A stretch of DNA of 64,000 nucleotides from Candidatus Gastranaerophilales bacterium (GCA_944323925.1 CALUUI010000009.1:1-64000), one strand, 5' to 3'. Counted from the first letter of the stretch, positions 28,651 to 38,294 are shown. A program made the numbers and translations. The notes: a model not told the origin generated them from the sequence alone.

Positions 28651-29513
28651 TGTCTAAAGATAGTGAAGAATTTCAAATAACTAAAGAAAATCAATTAAGA
28701 CGTTTAAAACAAGCGCAAATGCAAAGAAAGGTTAAATATCAAAAGAAACGCCTTAAACGTATGCGCTCTTTCTTAAAGTTTTTGATTGTTTTATTTATTA
28801 TGGGGCTTTGTTATTTAATAGTAAAACTCCCTCAATGGAAATTGAGTTCTGCGGCATTCGATAAAGTTGATAATCCATCACTAGAAATAATAAATAATAA
28901 AATTGTTCCGTCATACAAAATACTATCTGCTCTTCGTTGTAATCAGGTTCCCCAAGAACCAATATTTATGGTTAAAACAGAGCATTTGAAAGAAAGTATA
29001 ATGCACCTTGAACCGGTACAAGATGTTTATATAAGACGTTTCTGGTTTCCGGCAAGACTTCAAATTATTGTTATAGAAAGAACTCCTATATTAACAATAT
29101 CACCGGAGGCGAATGTTCCTCCAATAGCATTTTTCTCGGTTGATGGTACACTTATTGGCAGAGAATATATGCCGCTTGATCCATCTTATAAAACTTGGTT
29201 GATTTTAACTTACGGTACTAAAGATGATTACCGCTCTTGGGATGAGGCTAAAGTTCGTATGTTCAGAACTTTAGCTCAATCAGTTGAAGATTTGTCCGGA
29301 GAAAAGGTTGAATATATCGATTATAAAAATCCTGATGATATTTATATAAAAATTCCAACGGTTAATATAAGAATTGGTAAAATGTCTTCTTCTACTATGA
29401 ATAGAATCGCAAGACTACCTTCTTTGTTACCTCAAGTGAAAATGCTTAATAAAAAGGTTAAATATATAGACCTAAGATGGGAAGAAACAAATTATATTAA
29501 ATTGGATGAGTAA
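28650..29513 (+). CDS. ftsQ: FtsQ/DivIB-like division protein
   Basis: A bitopic membrane protein of 287 residues. A strongly basic, coiled-coil-prone cytoplasmic N-terminus (about 1-45, many Lys and Arg) is followed by one membrane helix (about 47-64). Next is a POTRA-like domain in the periplasm (about 85-155) with the typical FWFPARLQIIVIERTPI block, and then a C-terminal beta region. FtsQ links early and late divisome parts. Position directly after ddl is canonical for the dcw cluster. It overlaps ddl by one base. ftsA and ftsZ do not follow; ftsZ lies alone at about 48 kb. Confidence 0.88.
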   Translation: MSKDSEEFQITKENQLRRLKQAQMQRKVKYQKKRLKRMRSFLKFLIVLFIMGLCYLIVKLPQWKLSSAAFDKVDNPSLEIINNKIVPSYKILSALRCNQVPQEPIFMVKTEHLKESIMHLEPVQDVYIRRFWFPARLQIIVIERTPILTISPEANVPPIAFFSVDGTLIGREYMPLDPSYKTWLILTYGTKDDYRSWDEAKVRMFRTLAQSVEDLSGEKVEYIDYKNPDDIYIKIPTVNIRIGKMSSSTMNRIARLPSLLPQVKMLNKKVKYIDLRWEETNYIKLDE

Positions 29514-29528
29514 AACAAGTATAAAAAA

Positions 29529-29558
29529 ACACCGGTTAATTAAACCGGTGTTTTTTTT
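29529..29558. terminator. Bidirectional terminator between ftsQ and rpmA
   Basis: Perfect hairpin ACACCGGTT/AACCGGTGT (29529-29551) with A-run before and T-run after, placed between the convergent mur/fts operon and the ribosomal protein operon. Confidence 0.93.
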
Positions 29559-29569
29559 GTTTTAAAAAA

Positions 29570-29824
29570 CTAAGCACTATATACGCTAACTTGTTTTCTG
29601 TCTCTTCTATGAGATTCAAATTTAACTTGTCCATCGATTAAAGCGTATAAAGTATCATCACTACCAATACCAACGTTATTGCCAGGGTGGAATTTAGTCC
29701 CTCTTTGACGAACGATGATATTGCCAGCCTTAACTAATTCACCACCAAACTTCTTAACACCAAGTCGCTTGGCTTCTGAATCTCTACCGTTACGGGTTGA
29801 CCCCATCCCTTTCTTATGTGCCAT
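29570..29824 (-). CDS. rpmA: 50S ribosomal protein L27
   Basis: An 84-residue L27 with the standard N-terminus [20 protein letters not shown], the [16 protein letters not shown] block and a C-terminal beta region. The N-terminal arm reaches the peptidyl transferase centre. There is no Firmicutes-type N-terminal extension needing protease cleavage. It follows rplU by 26 bases with AGGAG before the ATG. Confidence 0.98.
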   Translation of the reverse strand: MAHKKGMGSTRNGRDSEAKRLGVKKFGGELVKAGNIIVRQRGTKFHPGNNVGIGSDDTLYALIDGQVKFESHRRDRKQVSVYSA

Positions 29825-29850
29825 TTTGAATTTCTCCTATATTAATTTAA

Positions 29851-30210
29851 CTATGCTTCTGCAGACTCTGCTGCTTCTGCTGATTTAGATTTTTGAGCAG
29901 TAGTTCTGATCTTGTTAATCATAACTCTACAAAAACCTTGTCTGTGACCTTGTTTTCTTCTGTAACCTTTTTTAGGTCTTTGTTTGAAAACAATAATTTT
30001 CTTAGCACGGTCATTTTTAAGAACAACACCTTCAACAGATGCATTACCAACGTAAGGTTGACCAACCTTTGATTTTTTGCCGTTAACTAACATAACGACC
30101 TTATCAAAAACAACTTTAGCATCTTTTTCAACGCCAAGAAGTTCTACATCTACATAGCGGCCTTCTTCTACTTTGTATTGTTTGCCGCAGCTTTCGACTA
30201 TTGCGTACAT
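29851..30210 (-). CDS. rplU: 50S ribosomal protein L21
   Basis: A 119-residue protein with the L21 signature [17 protein letters not shown] at the N-terminus and the C-terminal RNA-binding block [14 protein letters not shown]. It adds a short Ala/Glu/Ser-rich tail (about 105-119). It is paired with rpmA as in most bacteria. The roughly 110-base leader on the minus strand contains short inverted segments (CCTTTCGGAATTTGAAACG region), but I cannot assign it to the known L21 leader family. Confidence 0.97.
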   Translation of the reverse strand: MYAIVESCGKQYKVEEGRYVDVELLGVEKDAKVVFDKVVMLVNGKKSKVGQPYVGNASVEGVVLKNDRAKKIIVFKQRPKKGYRRKQGHRQGFCRVMINKIRTTAQKSKSAEAAESAEA

Positions 30211-30370
30211 ATTCTGTCCTTTCTTTTCAGGAATCGTATCCTTTCGGAATTTGAAACGATTTACCTATCTACAATACTATTCATTATAATTATGGCGGGC
30301 TAAAACTTTACTGTCAAGTTATTCAATACTTTTTAGTTATTTTCGTTACATTTAAAAATAATAAATATAA

Positions 30371-30400
30371 TAAAAAAAGCCCCCAATCCAGGGGCTTAGA
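30371..30400 (-). terminator. Terminator of the trk/small-gene transcript
   Basis: Hairpin AAGCCCC/GGGGCTT (30377-30397). On the minus strand it is followed by a run of seven Ts. It lies 34-63 bases beyond the stop of the 43-codon gene at 30434-30565, so it ends that transcript. Confidence 0.88.
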
Positions 30401-30433
30401 TTCCGAGAGTTATTTTATTTGGTTATCGCTGTG

Positions 30434-30565
30434 TTATAGCGACAAAGTTCTCTCTATTTCATAAATTTTGTACAGTAAACTGTCTATTTGATCTTTTAAC
30501 CAAAGAGTATACATTTTTATATTTTCTTGGAAACTGTAGGTTCCCGGCCAATAATATCTGCACAT
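30434..30565 (-). CDS. Small gene of 43 codons after trkH, unknown function
   Basis: On the minus strand an ATG at 30565 is preceded by TTTTGGAG with 7 bases between, an excellent ribosome binding site. The frame runs 43 codons (MCRYYWPGTYSFQENIKMYT at the start, ending ERTLSL) to a TAA, and a strong terminator follows. The peptide is aromatic-rich at the N-terminus, then amphipathic-helical (KDQIDSLLYKIYEIERT). It has no signal peptide or membrane helix. It lies 108 bases after trkH on the same strand, so it may be co-transcribed or have its own promoter. I recognise no family. Confidence 0.55.
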   Translation of the reverse strand: MCRYYWPGTYSFQENIKMYTLWLKDQIDSLLYKIYEIERTLSL

Positions 30566-30673
30566 ATTTTTACTCCAAAAACTATCAACTCTTTTTTTAT
30601 CGACATATTTTTGGAAAACTTTAGCCTTTTGGGGGAAAGTTTTACATTTCTTTACAGTTCTTTTGGCTTTTGG

Positions 30674-32107
30674 TTATTTCTTAAAGTTCCAAAATTCGGA
30701 TTGGAAGATAACTAAAAATGGGATAATTTCCAAACGTCCAACGAGCATATCAAGAATCAGTATAAATTTTGTTACAGGATGGAACGTTGATATTCCGCTA
30801 GGGGTAAATCCGATATTTCCGAGTGCGTTAATTGCACTTATCATGCCTCGTTCTGCATTATTTTCCAGCAGGGTAATTAATATGGCTGAAAATACAAATA
30901 TTAGTATATAGAAGAACATAAAAATTAGTACTTGACCCAAAACGTCTTTAGGTACTATTTGGTTATTAGATTTTACGTTGATGACAGCGTTAGGATGGAA
31001 AATCCTTGTTATTTCAGTTTTAAGGAATTTAAAAACTAGAAGCCAACGAACAATTTTTATACCACCACCGGCAGAACTTGCGCTTGCTCCGGTAAACATT
31101 GCGATAAATAAAAATACTTGAGAGTATAAATTCCAGTTTTCAAAGCTGGTTATTGAAAATCCAGTTGAGGTCATTATTGATATTACTGTAAAAGGGCTAT
31201 CAAGGATGATTTGCTTTATAGGGTAGTGCATAAATATATATCCGCAAATTCCGACAATTACTGATAACAGTATAAATGTCAATGAGTATGCTTTAAATTC
31301 AGCGTTATTCCAAAATGTCTTTATAGAATGTTTTGTACAGCTTTTATAAAGAAGGTTATAATTTGTACCACCAATAAACATAAATAGTGTTATTATCCAA
31401 AGAGTTAAAGTAGAGCAATTGCAAATTATATTATTGTTTGCAACAAATCCTCCGCAAGCAAGTGTTGACATTGCGGTACATACTCCATCAAACCAATTCA
31501 TGCCAGTAATTTTCAATAACAGTACAAGTATAACGGTTAGTGTTAGATAAATCTTATACATAGCAGAAGCAGTTGAACGAATTTTGGGTGTTAATTTTTC
31601 TTCTCCAGGACCTGGAGTTTCTGCAAAAAACATTTGACGACCTGCTACTGCAAATTGTGGAAGTATGGCAATGAATAAGACCAATATTCCGATACCGCCG
31701 AGCCATTGTGATAACGCTCTCCAGAATAATATTGAATGCGGATAGTTATAGTGTGTTAAAATTGTTGCTCCTGTCGTGGTTATTCCAGAAGTCCCTTCAA
31801 AAAGAGCATCTATTAGTGAAAAGCCTGCGAATATAAATGGGAGAGCTATTACTAAAGTCGCAGTTAGCCATGAACCTACTACTATTCCAAAGCAAGTTAC
31901 TTTTCTTATATCATTCAGGTTTTGGACGGTCGCGCCTATTCTTGATATTAATAAAGAGGCTGCTGCTGTTATTATTCCGGTATATAAAAACGGGTAAATT
32001 GAATTATATTCTTTGTAATATATGGAAACAATAATTGGTAGAATCATCAGGATTGTAAACGATCTGAGTAATTTTTTTAGTACATAAGCTAAGTATTCAA
32101 ATTTCAT
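30674..32107 (-). CDS. trkH: Trk-type potassium uptake protein, membrane subunit
   Basis: A polytopic 477-residue protein of the TrkH/KtrB family, with repeated M1-P-M2 units whose selectivity filters are seen as TSGITTTGAT, STLACGGFV, MTSTGFS and LGNIGFTPSG (the last with the filter glycine). It moves potassium together with the NAD-binding regulator encoded 3 bases upstream. Its length, between KtrB (about 450) and long TrkH (about 485), does not decide between subfamilies. The downstream region holds an inverted repeat AAAACTTT/AAAGTTTT (about 30612-30640), possibly a weak terminator or regulatory hairpin before the small gene. Confidence 0.95.
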   Translation of the reverse strand: MKFEYLAYVLKKLLRSFTILMILPIIVSIYYKEYNSIYPFLYTGIITAAASLLISRIGATVQNLNDIRKVTCFGIVVGSWLTATLVIALPFIFAGFSLIDALFEGTSGITTTGATILTHYNYPHSILFWRALSQWLGGIGILVLFIAILPQFAVAGRQMFFAETPGPGEEKLTPKIRSTASAMYKIYLTLTVILVLLLKITGMNWFDGVCTAMSTLACGGFVANNNIICNCSTLTLWIITLFMFIGGTNYNLLYKSCTKHSIKTFWNNAEFKAYSLTFILLSVIVGICGYIFMHYPIKQIILDSPFTVISIMTSTGFSITSFENWNLYSQVFLFIAMFTGASASSAGGGIKIVRWLLVFKFLKTEITRIFHPNAVINVKSNNQIVPKDVLGQVLIFMFFYILIFVFSAILITLLENNAERGMISAINALGNIGFTPSGISTFHPVTKFILILDMLVGRLEIIPFLVIFQSEFWNFKK

Positions 32108-32110
32108 ATT

Positions 32111-33466
32111 TTATGCCTTAAAAAAGTTCTTTAATTCTTGTGACAATTTATGAGTAGTAAAGATTATAAGAGTATCATTGCCTAAAACAAGGGTATTTCC
32201 TTTTGGGATAATTACCTTGTGACGGCGTTGTATAATTCCTATAATAGCCCCTTGCGGGAGTTTTAAATCCATAATCCTTTTTGTTTCAAAATTGTTTGGA
32301 ATGATTAATTCAAGGACTTCGCCTTTTCCTTGCTCAACGGTTGCAAGAATATCAATATTTGTTTCGTTTAAATTGTTTTTTATTTCCTTTATTACTGCAA
32401 TATTTGATGAAATCGCAACATCTATACCAACTTTTTCAAATAACGGAACGTTGGTATTGTTAGATACTCTTGTTATAACTCTTTTTACTCCCGTTTGTTT
32501 TGCTAGTAACGAACATAGGAGATTTTTTTCATCGTTATTAGTTACACTTATTACAACATCAAAATCTTCAATTCCTTCTTCATTTAAAAGTTGAATATTA
32601 GTTCCATCACCATTTATAATTAAAGTACTTTCAAGCTCAGAAGCTAAAAATTCACAGCGCTTTTCACTTTTTTCAAAAATCTTTGTTTTAATTTTTAATT
32701 TTTCAAGATTTTTAGCTAGCATCATACCAACAGTTCCGCCGCCAATTATTGCCGCATTTTTAACAAATTCTTTTTCGTGGAAAAATTTGCCGGCTAGTAT
32801 ATCAAGAGAAGATGCGGTCCCCATACAGATTACTTTATCATCTTTTTCAAGTATCGTTTCACCATTAGGGATGAATAATTCATCTTGTCTTGTTATTCCT
32901 ACAAGTAATGTGTCATCAGGAAAAGTGCAGTCTTTTAATTTTTTCCCAACTAAAACAGAGCTTTCCGGTAATTTATATTCAAGAAGTCTTGCTTTACCTT
33001 CTGCAAAATGTTCTGCATCAAGAGCTTTAGCTACTGTTACAATTCTAAAAATTTCTTGCATCAATAATTCTTCAGGCCAAATTATGTAATCCAGATTTAG
33101 GTCACAGAAAGATTCTGAGTCTTTCTTGCAGCTCATTGATGTATGATACTCTTCTTTTGAGATGAAACAAATAGTTTTTACATCGCTTATTTTTTTAGCG
33201 GTTAGGCAGGCTACAATATTGGCTTCATCATAATCTGTGCAGGCTATAAAAATATCGGCATCTTCAATTTGTGCTTCTTTAAGAGCTGTTATACAAGTCC
33301 CATTACCTGATACGTAACCGATATCAAGTTTGTTAAATGCATCAGTTCGGTTTTGTTCTTTGTCTATTATTATTATGTCGTGGTCTTCAAATAGTTCTGC
33401 TGCTATATTGCAACCGATTTCATTCGCGCCGTATATTATTATTTTCATTCCTAAATTATTGACCAA
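32111..33466 (-). CDS. trkA: Trk potassium uptake regulator, two RCK units
   Basis: A 451-residue protein made of two RCK_N/RCK_C pairs. The first nucleotide-binding domain starts MKIIIYGANEIGCNIAAEL, close to residue 8, and the second starts near residue 232 (NAAIIGGGTVGMMLAKNL). Each is followed by a TrkA-C domain. It gates TrkH in response to NADH or ATP. The two-unit length is typical of TrkA rather than single-unit KtrA. An in-frame ATG seven codons inside (MKIIIYG) is also a possible start. It precedes trkH by 3 bases in the same operon. Confidence 0.95.
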   Translation of the reverse strand: MVNNLGMKIIIYGANEIGCNIAAELFEDHDIIIIDKEQNRTDAFNKLDIGYVSGNGTCITALKEAQIEDADIFIACTDYDEANIVACLTAKKISDVKTICFISKEEYHTSMSCKKDSESFCDLNLDYIIWPEELLMQEIFRIVTVAKALDAEHFAEGKARLLEYKLPESSVLVGKKLKDCTFPDDTLLVGITRQDELFIPNGETILEKDDKVICMGTASSLDILAGKFFHEKEFVKNAAIIGGGTVGMMLAKNLEKLKIKTKIFEKSEKRCEFLASELESTLIINGDGTNIQLLNEEGIEDFDVVISVTNNDEKNLLCSLLAKQTGVKRVITRVSNNTNVPLFEKVGIDVAISSNIAVIKEIKNNLNETNIDILATVEQGKGEVLELIIPNNFETKRIMDLKLPQGAIIGIIQRRHKVIIPKGNTLVLGNDTLIIFTTHKLSQELKNFFKA

Positions 33467-33499
33467 TTGTTTATGCTTGTCAAATAAGTTTATATTTTG

Positions 33500-34405
33500 T
33501 TATGCGTGAGGATGTGCTTTATCGTAAACATCTTTCATATGTTTAGTGGAAACGTGAGTATAAATTTGAGTATTAGAGATACCGGCATGACCTAAAAGTT
33601 CTTGTACGACTCTAAGATCTGCGCCGTTTTCTATTAACTTTGTTGCAAAACTATGTCGAAAAACGTGTGGAGTGACTTTTTTTTGTAATTCTAATTCTTT
33701 TACGGTTTCATTTATTGCATTTCTGATACTTTTATTTTGAAGTCGATATCCCGTGTTATTGATAAAAATAGGAGCATCTTCGTCGGTTGTAACTTTATAT
33801 CCGGGGGCGATAAGATTTCTTGCCGTTTGAAGGTATTGTTCAAGATAGTTTTTTGCTCTATCAGTTACGAGAACAATTCTTTCTTTTGCACCTTTGCCCA
33901 TTACTTTTATTTCGTTATTTTCAAGGTTTAAATCCCCAAAATTAAGCCCACTTAGTTCTGAAACTCGCATACCTGTTGCCCAAAGCAGTTCTAAAATTAC
34001 TCTATTTCTAAAGCCTGATGGAGTATTTATTTTAACGTGGTTAAGGATATTCTCGATTTCTTCAGGCGTAAGAAATTTAGGTAAAGGTTTTGGGCGTTTA
34101 GGTGCATTTAAAGATACAGCAGGATTTGTTTCTACTATATGTTCTCTATATAGATATTTGTAGAAAGTTCTTATAGCGGCAATTTTTCGTGCAATAGTTG
34201 TTTTGGTATATTCAAATTTTTGTATAAAGTAGATATATTCTCTCAGTTTGTTAAAATCGGCATCTTGCGGCGGCATACTATCAAGCCATACTAAAAAACT
34301 AAGAATATCTGAAGCATAAGCTCTGGTAGTGTGATTAGAAAAATTCCGTTCTACTTCAAGATAAGTTTTAAAATCTTCTAAAAATTCTTTTGAACTGTTA
34401 AGCAT
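33500..34405 (-). CDS. xerD: Tyrosine recombinase XerC/XerD family
   Basis: A 301-residue recombinase with an N-terminal SAM-like DNA-binding domain (about 1-90) and a C-terminal catalytic domain. All the catalytic residues are visible: R in ATGMRVSELSG, K in GKGAKERIV, H-x-x-R in PHVFRHSFATKL, H in LLGHAGISNTQ and the nucleophilic Y in IYTHVS. Length and motifs fit the housekeeping dimer-resolution enzyme, and only one such gene is seen here. It is the only site-specific recombinase in the window, so it is a candidate agent for the tRNA-end repeats; that link is speculation. AAGGA precedes the ATG. It stands alone between trkA and a divergent TPR gene. Confidence 0.92.
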   Translation of the reverse strand: MLNSSKEFLEDFKTYLEVERNFSNHTTRAYASDILSFLVWLDSMPPQDADFNKLREYIYFIQKFEYTKTTIARKIAAIRTFYKYLYREHIVETNPAVSLNAPKRPKPLPKFLTPEEIENILNHVKINTPSGFRNRVILELLWATGMRVSELSGLNFGDLNLENNEIKVMGKGAKERIVLVTDRAKNYLEQYLQTARNLIAPGYKVTTDEDAPIFINNTGYRLQNKSIRNAINETVKELELQKKVTPHVFRHSFATKLIENGADLRVVQELLGHAGISNTQIYTHVSTKHMKDVYDKAHPHA

Positions 34406-34544
34406 TGTTAATCCTTCGTCACTCTCTAAGCGTACTATATTTGAGTGTTTTATTCAATTATTTTTACTTATTGTAACGTTTATTTTTTGCAATTTGAATG
34501 AGTATATAATAAAATATGTATATTAAATGATGGAGTAGCAGGGA

Positions 34545-36425
34545 ATGAATAATAATAAAATATATGCTGTATTGTTATTAATTTTTTTGGCCGGCGGTGT
34601 AATCACTGCTGCCCCAGCAAAGAAGCAAATAAAAGTTACAAAGAATAATGTTGTGCAAGCAAGTAATAAGTCTCAGGTTTTGACTAAAAAACAGAAGGCT
34701 GCTGAGTTACTTGAAAATTTAAGATATGCTGAAGCACAAAAGGTAATAGAAGAATTATTGGTTTCAGATAAGAATGATTTAGAAACAAATATTTATTATA
34801 ATATTTACCTAATAAATGCCTCCAGATTAAATGAGACGCAGGATAATTTGGATAAATTGTTGCAAAAATATCCTAACAATTCTGACTTACACTTTCTTCA
34901 AGGTTTAGTATATCTCAAACGTCCTGATACATCTGATATGAGTTATCGTAAAAATTCAGATTTTTATTTTAATAACGGGATAGAAGAATTACAAAAAGCT
35001 ATAGAGTTAAATAAAAACAATTATAAGGCATATAATGCTTTAGGTGTAGCATTGATGTCAGCAGAGAATTATGAGTTTGCAGAAGATAATTTTAAGGAAG
35101 CCTTGAGGATAAAGTCTGATTATGCAACGGCATATGATAATTTAGGTACACTTTATTATCAACAGGGGAATTACGAAGTCGCCGAGAACCGATTTAATGA
35201 AGCAATAGCAAGAAATCCATATTGTTATACTGCATATTACCATTCGGCACGTCTAAAAGCAAAAGATGGAGAACTTTCTGCTGCATTAGAGCTGTTGGAA
35301 AAATCTATATTAATAAATCCATCATTTGCATATGCATACAATTTGGCGGGTGAGATATACGCAAAGCAGCAAAATGAAGCTGCTGCGATTGTTAACTACA
35401 AGAAGGCAATAGAATTATTACCTGAGTTTACAACGCCATATTTAAATTTGGCAAAATTGTATGAAAACAGGGCCGATAATGAGTTTGCATTAGAAAAGTT
35501 AAAAACCGTTGCCGGCATGGATAAAAATGCAGAGGCTATTTGTTTAAAAATAGCAGATATAGAACTTGCCAAAGGTGATTATGCGCAAGCAGAAAAGTAC
35601 TATTCTGTTATAACGCAAGAGTCAAAATTATATCAAGAGGCATTAAAGGGCTTGGCAGATACATATTGGGCAGAAGCAAAGGATATAATCTCAAACAGTC
35701 AGGTAGTATCGTCTGAGAAGTTATATCAAGCACGAGAAAAACTTGATTCTGCGATAGAGCTTAATCCATCAGATGTAGAGTTAAGATTAGCAAAATTAAA
35801 ACTTGATAAAATTATTGGTATAGAGCGTTCAGATAAAGAAATAAAAGCAATCATTGATTCCACACCAAATAGTGTTGCAGAATATGTTGTTAAAGGTGAA
35901 GCATATACTGTTGAAGGTGAGTTTGTATTGGCTCGTGACGAGTATAAAAAAGCATTGGATATGGCAAAGTCAGTGGACGAGTATAAATATCTAGCTGAGT
36001 TCTTTACGTTTAATAAAAACTATGACTTTGCTTTGGATGCTCTGAATAAGGCGGAGCTTATAAATCCAGTTGATAGACAAGTTTTGGATAATAGGGTTTA
36101 TGTAAATAAAAAGATTGCAAAATCAGATGAATATTTTAAAGATGCAGTATATTTTAAAAAAGATGGTGATAAGTTCTTTGCAAATAAGTATTTAAAACGT
36201 GCTGTAGAGGAAAATCCTTCTAATATAGAAGCAAATAAACAACTTGCCAAAGTTTATAAAAAAGAAAAAAATTACAGAGCAGAATGTGCTTGTTATAAGC
36301 AAATTTTAGCGGCATCTACGAATGAAAGAGAAATAAAGAAATATACTAAAAGGGTTCTTAAATTAGAAAGAAAGATTAAGAATATTGAGAATAAAACAGG
36401 CTTTTGGTCGAGAATATTTGGTTAG
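34545..36425 (+). CDS. Exported TPR-repeat protein
   Basis: A 626-residue protein with an N-terminal signal or anchor sequence (KIYAVLLLIFLAGGVITAA) and at least ten tetratricopeptide repeats across about 55-600. Examples are NYKAYNALGVALMSAENYEF and YATAYDNLGTLYYQQGNYEV. The C-terminus is strongly basic (KKYTKRVLKLERKIK). TPR arrays serve as protein scaffolds; the partner is unknown. After the signal peptide there is no lipobox cysteine, so it is probably soluble in the periplasm or held by an uncleaved helix. AGGGA precedes the ATG. It starts a plus-strand run into engB. Two other TPR genes occur in the window (49107 and 63024). Confidence 0.85.
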   Translation: MNNNKIYAVLLLIFLAGGVITAAPAKKQIKVTKNNVVQASNKSQVLTKKQKAAELLENLRYAEAQKVIEELLVSDKNDLETNIYYNIYLINASRLNETQDNLDKLLQKYPNNSDLHFLQGLVYLKRPDTSDMSYRKNSDFYFNNGIEELQKAIELNKNNYKAYNALGVALMSAENYEFAEDNFKEALRIKSDYATAYDNLGTLYYQQGNYEVAENRFNEAIARNPYCYTAYYHSARLKAKDGELSAALELLEKSILINPSFAYAYNLAGEIYAKQQNEAAAIVNYKKAIELLPEFTTPYLNLAKLYENRADNEFALEKLKTVAGMDKNAEAICLKIADIELAKGDYAQAEKYYSVITQESKLYQEALKGLADTYWAEAKDIISNSQVVSSEKLYQAREKLDSAIELNPSDVELRLAKLKLDKIIGIERSDKEIKAIIDSTPNSVAEYVVKGEAYTVEGEFVLARDEYKKALDMAKSVDEYKYLAEFFTFNKNYDFALDALNKAELINPVDRQVLDNRVYVNKKIAKSDEYFKDAVYFKKDGDKFFANKYLKRAVEENPSNIEANKQLAKVYKKEKNYRAECACYKQILAASTNEREIKKYTKRVLKLERKIKNIENKTGFWSRIFG

Positions 36426-36456
36426 GATATTTTTAAATGTCGAGGTTTAATAAATT

Positions 36457-36747
36457 ATGAATATATTAGAGTCTTTTGAAATATTTTTTAGAGAGCCTTT
36501 GAGTATTTTAAAAACGAATATTATTCAAATAGTAGGAATAGATGCTGATAATTTTTTTGCAAAGGATTCTTCAGTAAGAGTTAATTTTACAAAAAATAAG
36601 ACCCAAATAACAGTGTTTAATAACATAAAATTATATAACTTATTGAGTTTAGCAACAGCAAGAAATAATAAACGAGTAGAAGCAAGAGCAATGTTAAAAT
36701 CAGCTAAACCTGAATTTTTGAAGTTATCAATGAGTACAAGGAAATAA
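36457..36747 (+). CDS. Conserved-looking small protein upstream of engB, unknown function
   Basis: A 96-residue soluble protein with mixed charge and no signal peptide or membrane helix. The N-terminal half is hydrophobic and acidic (LESFEIFFREPLSILKTNII) and the C-terminal half is basic (NNKRVEARAMLKSAKPEFLK). I do not recognise the family. It lies 31 bases after the TPR gene and 1 base before engB, so it is clearly in the operon and may act with the ribosome-assembly GTPase. Codon use matches its neighbours. Confidence 0.7.
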   Translation: MNILESFEIFFREPLSILKTNIIQIVGIDADNFFAKDSSVRVNFTKNKTQITVFNNIKLYNLLSLATARNNKRVEARAMLKSAKPEFLKLSMSTRK

Positions 36748-36748
36748 T

Positions 36749-37327
36749 ATGCCAGATTATATATCAGGGAAATTTGTTATAAGTGCAGAAAAATTATCTC
36801 AATGTCCGACATTTGGATTACCAGAGTTTGCTCTATTAGGACGTTCAAATGTGGGAAAATCAAGTTTCATAAATAGACTAGCAAATAACAAAAAATTAGC
36901 TAAAACCTCTAATACCCCAGGGAAAACCAGATTGATTAATTTTTTTAATATGTCAGACAAGTTTGTAATAGCGGATTTGCCTGGGTATGGGTATGCAAAA
37001 ATTTCAAAAGAAACACAGGCTGCGTGGCAAAGAAATCTGGAGGAATATTTACTTAACAGACAAGAAATAAAATCTTTAATTCAGTTTATAGATGCTCGTC
37101 ATGATGTGCAAAAAAATGATATTCAAATGCGCGAGTGGGTCGATACTCATTCTTTGCCAATTTTTACAATAATGACAAAGGTCGATTATATAAAACGCTC
37201 GGATATCAGAAAAAAAATTGATAAAATAAAATCTGTCATTGGTGGTGAGGTCTTCCCATTCAGCGCAAATGACAGCTATTTTGTAGATAATGTAACAGAA
37301 TATATATTGAGGTTGGGAAGTTTTTAG
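36749..37327 (+). CDS. engB: Ribosome biogenesis GTP-binding protein EngB/YsxC
   Basis: A GTPase for assembly of the 50S subunit. The 192 residues contain G1 GRSNVGKSS, the switch threonine region NTPGKT, G3 DLPGYGYAK, G4 TKVD and a G5-like FSAND. The length is normal. The gene is tightly linked (one base) to the small upstream gene and is followed by two WYL-domain regulator genes. Confidence 0.97.
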   Translation: MPDYISGKFVISAEKLSQCPTFGLPEFALLGRSNVGKSSFINRLANNKKLAKTSNTPGKTRLINFFNMSDKFVIADLPGYGYAKISKETQAAWQRNLEEYLLNRQEIKSLIQFIDARHDVQKNDIQMREWVDTHSLPIFTIMTKVDYIKRSDIRKKIDKIKSVIGGEVFPFSANDSYFVDNVTEYILRLGSF

Positions 37328-37370
37328 TTTTTGTGCTATATTAGAGAAGTAACGAGCGAGGAGAACTTTT

Positions 37371-38294
37371 ATGTATACCTTTCAGACTAAAGCTGAAGTA
37401 ACACAAATTTCATTAACCGGAGCGAGGTTAATTGTAATTCTAAGTGCTTTAATGGTTGCGCCTCGCGATTTAAGCGAATTAAATAATGTTCTTACAGAAT
37501 GTGGATTAGTTGATAAATACTACTCTGCAGATACGATCAGAATAGCTATTTCTACATTAAAGGCATTTGGATGTAAAATAGACAGACCTTGTAAATCTAC
37601 AAAATTTAAATATAGATTATCTTATCATCCTTTTTCCTTGTCTATTACAGATGAGGAGGTAAATGCGTTAAAAACTCTTTATTCAGGCATGACACGAAAT
37701 GGGGATTATAAAGTAGCAATTCAGTATAATGAATTATTTAATATACTAATTGAGAATACTTTTGATGAAGAGGCTGCCGGAAAATTAAGAAATATAACTG
37801 CTTTCTATAAAATTAATCCAAATGTCTATGAAAAAATATTATCAGAGGATGGAAAGCATAATATTTTGACTATTCTATATTCTACTCCTTTAAAGCAAAC
37901 AAGTACAAAGCAGTTTGTTTTTGGAAAAATTTTCTTAAAAAGTAATAAATTATATGTTGAAGGTTATGATGTAAATATAAATAAACCAGTTTGTTATAAT
38001 TTATCAAGGATAAAAGAAGTTATAAAGATAGAAAAAGGTGATAGTGATTATAAACCACAAACTTGTAAAATAAAATATTTATTAAGAAATTCTGATTATC
38101 ATGTTATCTCATCGGAAGCAGTTACAGAAAAAATGGAAGATGGTGTGTTAAAGGTAGAAGAAGTTTTTTCAAATAAGTTTTTTGCAGTACAGCATATACT
38201 ATCTTTGGGTGCAGATTGTACAATTCTTGAGCCGGCGGATGTAAGAGAGGATGTAATCGGTAAGTTATTGGAGTTAAGTAAAATATATGAATAA
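37371..38294 (+). CDS. WYL-domain regulator-like protein, first of a pair
   Basis: A 307-residue protein with an N-terminal winged-helix-like region (about 15-95, starting SLTGARLIVILSALMVAPRD) and a WYL-type ligand-binding domain (about 160-230, with LYVEGYDV...CYNLSRIKEV). WYL proteins are often transcription regulators that sense nucleotides or nucleic-acid damage. GAGGAG precedes the ATG. Its last codons overlap the next WYL gene by 8 bases, so the two may form a heterodimer, as PafB and PafC do. The target is unknown. It is placed between engB and the korDABC operon. Confidence 0.75.
   Translation: MYTFQTKAEVTQISLTGARLIVILSALMVAPRDLSELNNVLTECGLVDKYYSADTIRIAISTLKAFGCKIDRPCKSTKFKYRLSYHPFSLSITDEEVNALKTLYSGMTRNGDYKVAIQYNELFNILIENTFDEEAAGKLRNITAFYKINPNVYEKILSEDGKHNILTILYSTPLKQTSTKQFVFGKIFLKSNKLYVEGYDVNINKPVCYNLSRIKEVIKIEKGDSDYKPQTCKIKYLLRNSDYHVISSEAVTEKMEDGVLKVEEVFSNKFFAVQHILSLGADCTILEPADVREDVIGKLLELSKIYE

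Noticed and set aside
30211-30300. L21 leader regulatory RNA
   Set aside because: Short complementary segments exist, but I could not form the known fold with confidence.
33500-34405. Integrase of a mobile element
   Set aside because: Length, motifs and housekeeping surroundings fit XerC/XerD. There are no attachment sites or cargo next to it.
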